6,660 nt of DNA from NCBI GenBank assembly GCA_003142355.1, contig PLMF01000113.1, positions 26,141 through 32,800 of the forward strand. The letters are read 5' to 3'. Each line of letters begins with the position of its first letter. Position 1 is the stretch's first letter. The DNA comes from Bryobacterales bacterium. Its GTDB lineage: Bacteria > Acidobacteriota > Terriglobia > Bryobacterales > Bryobacteraceae. Of the stretch, positions 1 to 6,323 are shown piece by piece. Under the pieces are notes generated by a model. That model was given only the letters and a program-made list of their open reading frames with translations, was not told the origin of the DNA and ran no database searches. A program made the position numbers and the translations under genes.

Positions 1-135
1 TCCCACCATGCCGCCGTGCGTCTCCTTGGCGAACCTGCGCGCATAGTAGCCGCTCTGAGTATAGATCACCGATCCGTTAGCGAACCGGCTGTCGTTCATG
101 ATCTGGATGCCTTCCTCGAAGCTGTTCACTCGCTT
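1..135 (-). pseudogene. 5'-truncated duplicate of the mmsA 3' region
   Basis: Read on the minus strand, this stretch encodes residues 424-468 of the dehydrogenase whose complete gene lies at 2637-4235. It aligns without gaps to 2832-2966 with two differences. Base 69 (C against G at 2900) changes Leu446 to Val, and base 79 (A against G at 2910) is silent. Similarity stops abruptly at base 136, so everything upstream of codon 424 is missing, including the catalytic Cys311 and the nucleotide-binding fold. It cannot be an active enzyme. The frame remains open to the left window edge, so the copy probably continues there towards the stop codon. An in-frame ATG at 147-145, preceded by no clear Shine-Dalgarno, would give a product beginning MTWRKRVNSF, but I see no reason to believe it is expressed. 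It is best read as the left direct repeat of an integration or duplication event. Confidence 0.9.
1..135. repeat. Left member of a direct repeat (partner 2832-2966)
   Basis: 133 of 135 bases are identical to 2832-2966, in the same orientation and about 2.8 kb apart. The right boundary is sharp: the copies share CGCTT at 131-135 / 2962-2966 and diverge at the next base. The left boundary is outside the window, so 135 bp is a minimum length. Together the two copies bracket the PIN-like gene and the recombinase remnant. Confidence 0.95.
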
Positions 136-313
136 CCGCCATGTCATTGAAACCACAGTGGAGCCGATTCCTCTACAGAATTATCGCCCCTTTCGCAAAT
201 CATCCGGCCGCGATAGCGCGCACGACGCTTGAACGACTGGCCCGTTTTGCGTACGGAAACGCGGCACGATATACGAGATCTGCGTCCAAACGTGGGATTG
301 ATGCGAGACGAGG

Positions 314-326
314 GTTTTGCCAAAAC
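314..326. promoter_or_regulatory. Short perfect palindrome, possible operator
   Basis: GTTTTG-C-CAAAAC is a perfect inverted repeat of 6 bp arms around one base. It lies about 57 bases upstream of the predicted -35 element of the PIN-like gene. A binding site for a dimeric regulator is one reading, but a palindrome of this size can also occur by chance. Confidence 0.25.
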
Positions 327-354
327 AGATACCGATTTGGCAGTGTCGTCGTTC

Positions 355-382
355 GAGCCGCTACATCACAGATTAGCGGCTC
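355..382. promoter_or_regulatory. Inverted repeat abutting the -35 element, candidate operator
   Basis: The arms GAGCCGCTA (355-363) and TAGCGGCTC (374-382) are perfectly complementary over 9 bp with a 10-base spacer. The right arm ends at the base directly before the predicted -35 hexamer (383-388). That placement suits a regulator-binding site for an activator or repressor of the downstream gene. As RNA it could also form a hairpin that ends leftover transcription from the left. The following TTGCTTTC is only a weak U-tract, so I prefer the operator reading. Confidence 0.45.
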
Positions 383-411
383 TTGCTTTCCAAAATGCTC
401 GGGGGTATAGT
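383..411 (+). promoter_or_regulatory. Predicted sigma70-type promoter of the PIN-like gene
   Basis: TTGCTT (383-388) and TATAGT (406-411) are separated by exactly 17 bases. The -10 box matches TATAAT at five of six positions, and the -35 box retains the TTG. The predicted transcription start is near 418. This lies downstream of the alternative in-frame starts TTG 411 and ATG 414, which supports translation from ATG 471 with a leader of about 50 bases. It implies that the inserted gene has its own promoter and does not depend on a neighbour. Confidence 0.5.
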
Positions 412-456
412 TGATGCCTTATACATGCGGGCTAAACAGCGACTGGAGCCCCACTG

Positions 457-462
457 AAGGAG
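457..462 (+). promoter_or_regulatory. Shine-Dalgarno AAGGAG that decides the PIN-like gene start
   Basis: AAGGAG is followed by eight bases and then ATG at 471, which is close to ideal spacing. The in-frame TTG 411 / ATG 414 pair has only a G-run (401-405) upstream, and that run lies inside the predicted promoter spacer. Confidence 0.7.
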
Positions 463-470
463 CACTCGGC

Positions 471-2462
471 ATGGACCAGACGATCATAAGTCTCGCACTT
501 TTAAAGGCACAGTGGGAGACCAACAAGCATGACTATCTAGAGACCTTCGTACCGATGGTGGTCGAGTGTATCCGCCTTTCGGATCATAGTGCAATTTCCC
601 TGCCCAAACTGAAAAACGACATGGACGGACGCTTCGGCATCGGCATCCCCCAACACGCGCTGAAATTGATCCTCACTCGACTCAAAGACAAGGGCTACAT
701 CAACGTTGAGCACAAGGCGTATGTTCCTGTGTACAACAAACTGGCCAATTCGACCTTCGCATTTACCGTTCAGAGCGTCACCGCTTCTCACGAGCGCATC
801 ATCAAAGGAATTGTTCAGTTTTGCGGTACAACGTTTAATGTTGCACTGACGCCCTCAGATGCGGAATCCGCTCTTCATTCCTTCCTCCAAACAGATCCCT
901 CCTTGGCCAGCGGAAAGCTCCTCCTCAGTTCCCAGCCGATCCCGCCTAAAGTCGGACCGAGTAGGGATTTCATGATCGCAGCCTTTATCCAATATGTTGA
1001 AAGCCAGCGCTCAGCAGATTTTGAGCATCTGGAGACCATCGTCAAGGGGAGCATGCTCGTGAGCGCCCTTTACTTGCCCGATCCAGCTCGCGCTGGACGA
1101 AAGTTCAAGGGAACCGACATATATTTCGATACTTCTCTTTTGATATACGCCTTGGGGCATGCGGGTCCAGCCCGCCAGGATCCGTGCCTTGAACTCTTGG
1201 CGCTGCTTGCCGATTCAGGGGTAAAGTTGTCGTGCTTTTCACACACCTTTGATGAGATCTCGGCCGCCCTGAATGCCTGCTTCATACGAATGGAAAAGGG
1301 AAAACTGTCGGGCGCATACGGTCCGAGCATGGAATACTTTCTCTCTGAAGGTCTTGGCGCTGACGACGTACTACTTAAAATGAACCATCTCGAAGCCGAC
1401 CTTAAGGCGTTGAACATCTACATTCGACCGTCTTCACAGGGCGACGATCACGATGAGATCGATGAAGCGGCGTTAAAGTCTCTGTTGGAGGCGGAGTTAA
1501 TTAACCTCAACGAGCATGCAATCGACCGTGACGTCAAATCTCTCGCTTGCGTCAAACGACTTTGGAAGAAGACGGAACCGATCTGTCTGGAAGATGCCCC
1601 TGCATTGTTTGTCACTACGAACTCGGTGGTGGCAAGAGTTGCGCGAAGGTTTTTTGCCAGGATGATATCCACCTCCGAAGGTGACGTGCCGAGGGCTGTG
1701 GCCCCTTGCATTACCGACCAGAGCCTAACGACACTGTTGTGGTTGAAACGGCCAACTCAGGCACCTAATCTGCCGCGGAAGCGTTTGATTGCGGACTGCA
1801 TGGCCGCGATGCAACCGAGCGCCTTGTTGTGGGCCAAGTATGAGGATGCACTCGAGAGACTTGTCAAGAAAGGAACTTTGCCGCCTGACGACTACTACCT
1901 GATGCGATATTCACGAGAGGCGAAACGCGCCCTAATGGATGAGACGGTGGGTGACGACGAGGTATTCGTTGAAGGCACAGTCGATCAAGTAATGGATCGC
2001 GCCCGAAGAGCGATGCTGGTCGACACGGAACGAGAGTTAGCGAAGGAGAGAGAGGCACGTATTGTTGCCGAGGGGCGAGCGCTGGAGGAGAGAGCGCGAA
2101 GGGAGGAAGAAGTCGCTGGTATACGGGACTTGTTGACGAGACGTGAACGTGAGACAGCGACTCGGATCCATGAACGCGCTCTTCAATACGCTTATTTAGC
2201 GACTATTTGCGTACACGTGGTCGTTCTCGCGATTCTCGTAGTTGGCACATATTCGGGAAGCAAGTTTGCGGCCCGCAGCTTCCAGTTAGACACGATGAAG
2301 AGCGGAGTTATCAAGAATACATTGCTAATCGTCCAAGCCATTTTGTTTCTCCTCGGAGTTGTGCATTTGCATTTCGGAATACCTGTGCACTCACCCATTA
2401 AGCGATTTGAGGCCTTTCTCGCTGGTCGCATCGAGCGATGGCTGCTTTCAGTGCAAGTCTAG
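471..2462 (+). CDS. Membrane-anchored PIN-like nuclease with N-terminal winged-helix-like region (candidate defence/toxin effector)
   Basis: The product has 663 residues from ATG 471, and I do not recognise it as a named family. Residues about 40-90 (SLPKLKNDMDGRF, then LKLILTRLKDKGYI) resemble a winged helix-turn-helix ending in a wing-like hairpin. Residues about 215-395 look like a PIN-like fold. FDTSLLIYAL carries the first acid, Asp220. FSHTFDEISAAL carries Glu262, and IDRDVKSLACV carries Asp352 and Asp354. LFVTTNSVVARV occupies the strand that normally ends in the fourth acid, with Asn384 at that place. The Glu262-to-Asp352 spacing is long, suggesting a helical insertion. Residues about 500-568 are rich in Arg and Glu and should form a coiled coil. 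Hydrophobic segments at about 571-593 and 613-635 look like two membrane helices, leaving a short basic tail. PIN domains are metal-dependent RNases. A cytoplasmic nuclease tethered to the inner membrane is my inference. GC content is visibly lower than in hydA and mmsA, consistent with horizontal transfer. The gene stands alone, convergent with mmsA, with no antitoxin-like partner in the window. Confidence 0.72.
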   Translation: MDQTIISLALLKAQWETNKHDYLETFVPMVVECIRLSDHSAISLPKLKNDMDGRFGIGIPQHALKLILTRLKDKGYINVEHKAYVPVYNKLANSTFAFTVQSVTASHERIIKGIVQFCGTTFNVALTPSDAESALHSFLQTDPSLASGKLLLSSQPIPPKVGPSRDFMIAAFIQYVESQRSADFEHLETIVKGSMLVSALYLPDPARAGRKFKGTDIYFDTSLLIYALGHAGPARQDPCLELLALLADSGVKLSCFSHTFDEISAALNACFIRMEKGKLSGAYGPSMEYFLSEGLGADDVLLKMNHLEADLKALNIYIRPSSQGDDHDEIDEAALKSLLEAELINLNEHAIDRDVKSLACVKRLWKKTEPICLEDAPALFVTTNSVVARVARRFFARMISTSEGDVPRAVAPCITDQSLTTLLWLKRPTQAPNLPRKRLIADCMAAMQPSALLWAKYEDALERLVKKGTLPPDDYYLMRYSREAKRALMDETVGDDEVFVEGTVDQVMDRARRAMLVDTERELAKEREARIVAEGRALEERARREEEVAGIRDLLTRRERETATRIHERALQYAYLATICVHVVVLAILVVGTYSGSKFAARSFQLDTMKSGVIKNTLLIVQAILFLLGVVHLHFGIPVHSPIKRFEAFLAGRIERWLLSVQV

Positions 2463-2480
2463 GCGCATTGACATAGGCGC
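2460..2480. repeat. Short direct repeat TAGGCGC over the stop codon
   Basis: TAGGCGC occurs at 2460-2466, where its first three bases are the stop codon of the PIN-like gene, and again at 2474-2480, with a 7-base spacer. It is not an inverted repeat and has no T-tract, so it is not a terminator. I see no clear terminator between 2463 and 2531. Confidence 0.4.
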
Positions 2481-2531
2481 TGGAATCTCGTGACCAGATT
2501 GTCCTTGAGCCGCGCCCCCCGAACCCCCACC

Positions 2532-2638
2532 ATGGCCGCTGTGACGAAGGCTTTCGCGTATCTCAGGGTCTCAGAGTCAGCGGCAACGGCCAGATCCAAG
2601 GCCACGGATTCCCCCGCCGGTTGGCTGCAATCAAGGCT
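2532..2638 (+). pseudogene. N-terminal remnant of a serine recombinase, frameshifted and truncated
   Basis: ATG 2532 begins MAAVTKAFAYLRVS, the characteristic first strand of serine (resolvase/invertase) recombinases, in which the Ser after Arg-Val is the nucleophile. The frame then becomes meaningless. In the next frame, from 2579, the text resumes as SGNGQIQGHGF followed by PRRLAAIKA, which is what follows in this recombinase group. The break coincides with a tandem 8-base duplication, TCTCAGGG-TCTCAGAG (2561-2576). Removing one unit restores a continuous reading YLRVSGNGQIQGHGF. Similarity ends at about 2636-2638, where the sequence becomes the 3' end of mmsA (stop codon 2639-2637). Only about 34 codons of an expected 200 or more survive, with no catalytic core beyond the N-terminus, so it is inactive. 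It marks the right edge of the insert and suggests that a recombinase-bearing element was involved. No good Shine-Dalgarno precedes the ATG. Confidence 0.8.
2561..2576 (+). repeat. 8-bp tandem duplication causing the recombinase frameshift
   Basis: TCTCAGGG (2561-2568) is followed directly by TCTCAGAG (2569-2576), with one mismatch between units. An eight-base gain shifts the frame by two. Deleting either unit joins YLRV to SGNGQ in frame. Replication slippage is the simplest origin. Confidence 0.75.
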
Positions 2639-4235
2639 ACGTCATGGTTCCGTCCCAGGTGTCCACCTTCCCATGGTGCCGATCTTCGGCAAACCAGGTC
2701 TGAGTAACATTCCGGCTCTCGGTGAAGAAGATGAACCCGTCCCGGCCCATCATGTGAAGGTCGCCAAAAGAAGACTGTTTCTGGCCAGTGAAGCCGAAAA
2801 CCCCCAGCGGGACCGGAATCCCCACGTTGATTCCCACCATGCCGCCGTGCGTCTCCTTGGCGAACCTGCGCGCATAGTAGCCGCTCTGAGTATAGATCAG
2901 CGATCCGTTGGCGAACCGGCTGTCGTTCATGATCTGGATGCCTTCCTCGAAGCTGTTCACTCGCTTGATCGACAGCACCGGGCCGAAGATTTCCTCGCGG
3001 CCCACCGCCATCTCTTCCGTCACTCTGTCGAAGATCGTGGGACCGACGAAGAAGCCTTTCTCACAACCTGGCGAAACCTCTGGCTGGCGCCCGTCCACAA
3101 TGAGTTCGGCGCCTTCCTCGATCCCTTTCTCGATCCAGTTCAGAACGAAGTCCTTGTGGCCCTGGTTCACCACCGGACCCATACCGGTGCTCTTCTGATA
3201 TGCCGGCCCCAGATTGATTTGGGCCGCATAATGCAGCAGCAGCGGAACCAACCGGTCGGCAATGGCATTCTCCACCACCACCACCACCACCGGCAGCGCC
3301 ATGCACCGCTCCCCGGCGCACCCGCTGAACGCGTTGATGATCCCCTGCGCCGTGCGGTCGAGTTTGCAGTCGCGCAGAACCAGCGCATGATTCTTCGCTT
3401 CGGTCAGGGCTTGCACCCTCTTGCCGTTGGCCGCGGCAGTGGAATAGATGTGCTGCCCGACGCTGGTGGAGCCGACAATGCTGACTCCTTTGATGTCGGG
3501 GTGGCGCAAAAGAATCTCCGCTTCATTGCGGCTGGTGGTAACGAGGTTGAGGACGCGCGGCGGAAGCCCCGCTTCCTGCCAGAGTTCCGTGATGCGCATG
3601 GCGGATTGAGGCACGGAGCTGCCCGCCTTCAACACCAGGCAATTGCCCGTGGCGATGCAGATCGGCGCCATCCAGCCTTGCGGAATCATGGCCGGAAAGT
3701 TCCAAGGAGCGATGCCAGCGAACACGCCGACGGGATGGTTGTACCGCGTGGTGTCGTAGCCCGCGGAAACGTTCATGAGCGCCTCCCCTTTCATAATGTG
3801 GGGCGCGCCACACGCGTACTCCAGCACTTCCACGACCTTGAGGACCTCGGCCATGGCTTCGTCCCACTTCTTGCCATTCTGCTGCGCCAACAGGTAGGTC
3901 AGCTCTTCGATGTGCGCGTCTATCAACGCCTTCATCCGGAACAGCACCTGCACCCGCCTGCCCACGGGGGTGTCGGACCAGCCCGGAAAGGCAGCTACGG
4001 CAGCCTGGATGGCCTGTTCCACCTCGCCCGCCGTGCACTGCGGCGTATAGGCAATCACCGCGCCGGTTGAAGGGTTGTAGCAGGGCATGTACCGGGAAGC
4101 CTTCGATTCCAGCCACTTGCCGTCGGCATAGTACTTCAGCCTGATCGGCCGCTCACCGCTGATGGGATCGATGGCGAAATCGTTTTCGCTCGTGAAATAA
4201 CGATTCTCCAATCCAACGCACGTCGGCACTGACAT
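2637..4235 (-). CDS. mmsA: Methylmalonate-semialdehyde / malonate-semialdehyde dehydrogenase, CoA-acylating
   Basis: The 532-residue aldehyde dehydrogenase oxidises (methyl)malonate semialdehyde with NAD+ and CoA, with loss of CO2, giving propionyl-CoA or acetyl-CoA in the cytoplasm. Visible hallmarks are APWNFPAMIPQ (176-186), part of the nucleotide fold, and SIVGSTSVG (252-260). The nucleophile is Cys311 in GCAGERCMAL, and EEIFGPVLS (414-422) is the ALDH signature. Around residue 279 the sequence reads TEAKNH instead of the ELGGK of hydrolytic ALDHs. The general-base Glu is therefore not in its usual place, as expected for CoA-dependent members. The length is slightly above the usual 500 or so because of about 30 N-terminal residues and a C-terminal tail ending DTWDGTMT. 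The start at ATG 4235 has AAAGGAG seven bases upstream. The gene lies 32 bases after hydA and is surely co-transcribed, which points to a role on the semialdehyde from pyrimidine-derived beta-amino acids, though valine or inositol degradation is also possible. A six-codon GTG run gives Val316-Val321. Residues 424-468 are duplicated at bases 1-135. Confidence 0.93.
   Translation of the reverse strand: MSVPTCVGLENRYFTSENDFAIDPISGERPIRLKYYADGKWLESKASRYMPCYNPSTGAVIAYTPQCTAGEVEQAIQAAVAAFPGWSDTPVGRRVQVLFRMKALIDAHIEELTYLLAQQNGKKWDEAMAEVLKVVEVLEYACGAPHIMKGEALMNVSAGYDTTRYNHPVGVFAGIAPWNFPAMIPQGWMAPICIATGNCLVLKAGSSVPQSAMRITELWQEAGLPPRVLNLVTTSRNEAEILLRHPDIKGVSIVGSTSVGQHIYSTAAANGKRVQALTEAKNHALVLRDCKLDRTAQGIINAFSGCAGERCMALPVVVVVVENAIADRLVPLLLHYAAQINLGPAYQKSTGMGPVVNQGHKDFVLNWIEKGIEEGAELIVDGRQPEVSPGCEKGFFVGPTIFDRVTEEMAVGREEIFGPVLSIKRVNSFEEGIQIMNDSRFANGSLIYTQSGYYARRFAKETHGGMVGINVGIPVPLGVFGFTGQKQSSFGDLHMMGRDGFIFFTESRNVTQTWFAEDRHHGKVDTWDGTMT
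2832..2966. repeat. Right member of the direct repeat (partner 1-135), inside mmsA
   Basis: This is the intact-gene copy of the duplicated segment, coding for residues 424-468 of the dehydrogenase. It differs from the left copy only at 2900 and 2910. The repeat may be longer than seen, because the left copy runs off the window. If it extends to the mmsA stop it would be about 330 bp (2637-2966). Confidence 0.95.
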
Positions 4236-4242
4236 TGTATTG

Positions 4243-4249
4243 CTCCTTT
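4243..4249 (-). promoter_or_regulatory. Shine-Dalgarno of mmsA
   Basis: Read on the minus strand, AAAGGAG stands seven bases before ATG 4235, within the 32-base hydA-mmsA gap. It fixes the mmsA start and shows that the open frame reaching further right, antisense in register to hydA, is not part of the gene. Confidence 0.75.
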
Positions 4250-4267
4250 CGCAAGGCCTCTGAAGAA

Positions 4268-5659
<1,392 letters not shown>

Positions 5660-5663
5660 GCTG

Positions 5664-5671
5664 TTCCTCCC
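5664..5671 (-). promoter_or_regulatory. Shine-Dalgarno of hydA, next to a hairpin
   Basis: On the minus strand GGGAGGAA precedes ATG 5659, with GGAGG six bases from it. It lies only five bases downstream of the 53-base palindrome (5677-5729). If the transcript begins to the right of the palindrome, the RNA stem would sit immediately upstream of this ribosome binding site. Confidence 0.7.
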
Positions 5672-5676
5672 GCCCG

Positions 5677-5729
5677 CGGGGACAGGCTTCGAATTTCGCC
5701 GCCTTTGCGAAATTCGCTGCCTGTCCCCG
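5677..5729. repeat. Long imperfect palindrome, REP/GGGGACAGGC-type intergenic repeat
   Basis: Arms 5677-5699 and 5707-5729 pair over 23 bp with two adjacent mismatches (TT opposite TG at the middle of the arms) and a 7-base loop CGCCTTT. The outer part reads GGGGACAGGC on one arm and GCCTGTCCCC on the other, and the inner part is CGAATTTCG. This form resembles the repetitive extragenic palindromes scattered between genes in many GC-rich genomes and associated there with REP-type tyrosine transposases. Membership in such a family cannot be proven from one copy. It lies between the divergent hydA and sodC genes. As RNA it could act as a stem in the hydA leader, and it does not end in a T-tract, so it is not a typical terminator. 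Confidence 0.75.
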
Positions 5730-5798
5730 AATTTCCCAGTAACAACGATAGCAACTGGAAACGAATTTGTGCGACGATTCTCTTGGGGGACACAGAAT

Positions 5799-6320
5799 AT
5801 GAGCAAACGGGCTATCGTCGTTGCCATTGCCGGTCTTCTGGGCGCTGCCGCTATTTACGCCGCGAGCAAGCCAGTGACCGTGCCACTACAGGACGCGAAA
5901 GGACAGAGTGTCGGAACCGCCACCGTGACCGAGGATAAAGGCGGATCCGGCGTGACCATCAAGCTGAACCTCAAGAACCTGCCGCCCGGCGATCATGCCG
6001 TGCACATCCACTCGGCCGCCAAGTGCGAAGGCCCTGCCTTCACGTCGGCGGGTGGGCACTTCAATCCCGACCAGAAGCATCATGGCCTGAATAACCCGGA
6101 GGGACCGCATGCCGGCGACATGCAAAACTTCACGGTCAAGGCCAACGGCACGGCGAAAGTCACCGTGGTTGACCCCAGGGTGAACCTGGGCGCCGGCGAT
6201 CATTCCCTGTTTGTCAATGGCGGCACTGCCCTGGTGATCCACGCCAAGGCCGACGACATGAAGTCGGACCCCGCCGGCAACGCCGGCGACCGTATCGCTT
6301 GCGGCGCCATCGCGAAGTAG
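5799..6320 (+). CDS. sodC: Exported Cu/Zn superoxide dismutase
   Basis: The 173-residue enzyme converts superoxide to hydrogen peroxide and oxygen outside the cytoplasm. Residues 1-22 form a Sec signal peptide: MSKR, a hydrophobic core and AIYAAS, with likely cleavage near residue 22. There is no lipobox. All metal ligands are recognisable. Copper binds His69, His71 (HAVHIH), bridging His87 (GGHFNP) and His148 (VIHAKADD). Zinc binds His87, His95, His104 and Asp107 (PHAGDM). Cys76 and Cys168 would form the conserved disulfide, and Arg165 in [10 protein letters not shown] is the active-site arginine that guides superoxide. ATG 5799 is preceded by GGGGGA with eight bases of spacing. The same frame stays open far upstream but that part is antisense to hydA. 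The gene is divergent from hydA and ends three bases before the stop of the convergent gene at 6324. It appears to be a single-gene unit, unrelated functionally to the pyrimidine operon. I could not identify a convincing promoter. Confidence 0.95.
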   Translation: MSKRAIVVAIAGLLGAAAIYAASKPVTVPLQDAKGQSVGTATVTEDKGGSGVTIKLNLKNLPPGDHAVHIHSAAKCEGPAFTSAGGHFNPDQKHHGLNNPEGPHAGDMQNFTVKANGTAKVTVVDPRVNLGAGDHSLFVNGGTALVIHAKADDMKSDPAGNAGDRIACGAIAK

Positions 6321-6323
6321 GCT

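Larger units (their letters stand above)
136..470. other. Non-coding left part of the insert, leader of the PIN-like gene
   Basis: These 335 bases lie between the truncated dehydrogenase copy and the likely start codon at 471. Open frames of up to about 90 codons occur here, but none has a recognisable protein, a convincing Shine-Dalgarno or conserved motifs. The plus-strand frames run through the promoter described below. The content that can be supported is two inverted repeats (314-326 and 355-382), a promoter (383-411) and a Shine-Dalgarno (457-462). I see no similarity to the recombinase remnant at the other end and no mirror-image terminal repeats matching the right end of the insert. 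Bases 136-300 show nothing I can name. Confidence 0.6.

Noticed and set aside
141..414. Two small plus-strand open frames (141-410 and 229-414) left of the PIN-like gene, possible antitoxin
   Set aside because: No recognisable motif and no good ribosome binding site. Both run through the inverted repeat and the promoter, and their composition looks random. I cannot support a partner gene.
411..470. Start of the PIN-like gene at TTG 411 or ATG 414 instead of ATG 471
   Set aside because: These codons overlap or precede the predicted transcription start and lack a Shine-Dalgarno. ATG 471 has AAGGAG at eight bases.
2589..2604. GGCC...GGCC inverted repeat downstream of mmsA as a terminator
   Set aside because: Only four paired bases at each end, no T-tract, and it lies within the recombinase coding remnant.
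2490..4070. Long plus-strand open frame of 526 codons that begins near the recombinase start and runs through mmsA
   Set aside because: Only its first codons (MAAVTKAFAYLRVS) are meaningful. The rest is antisense to mmsA, with His- and Arg-rich low-quality protein, including a His run produced by the CCA repeat.
5660..5827. Upstream extension of the hydA frame to the right
   Set aside because: It translates the palindrome and the start of sodC in antisense, whereas ATG 5659 has GGAGG at six bases and the normal family N-terminus.
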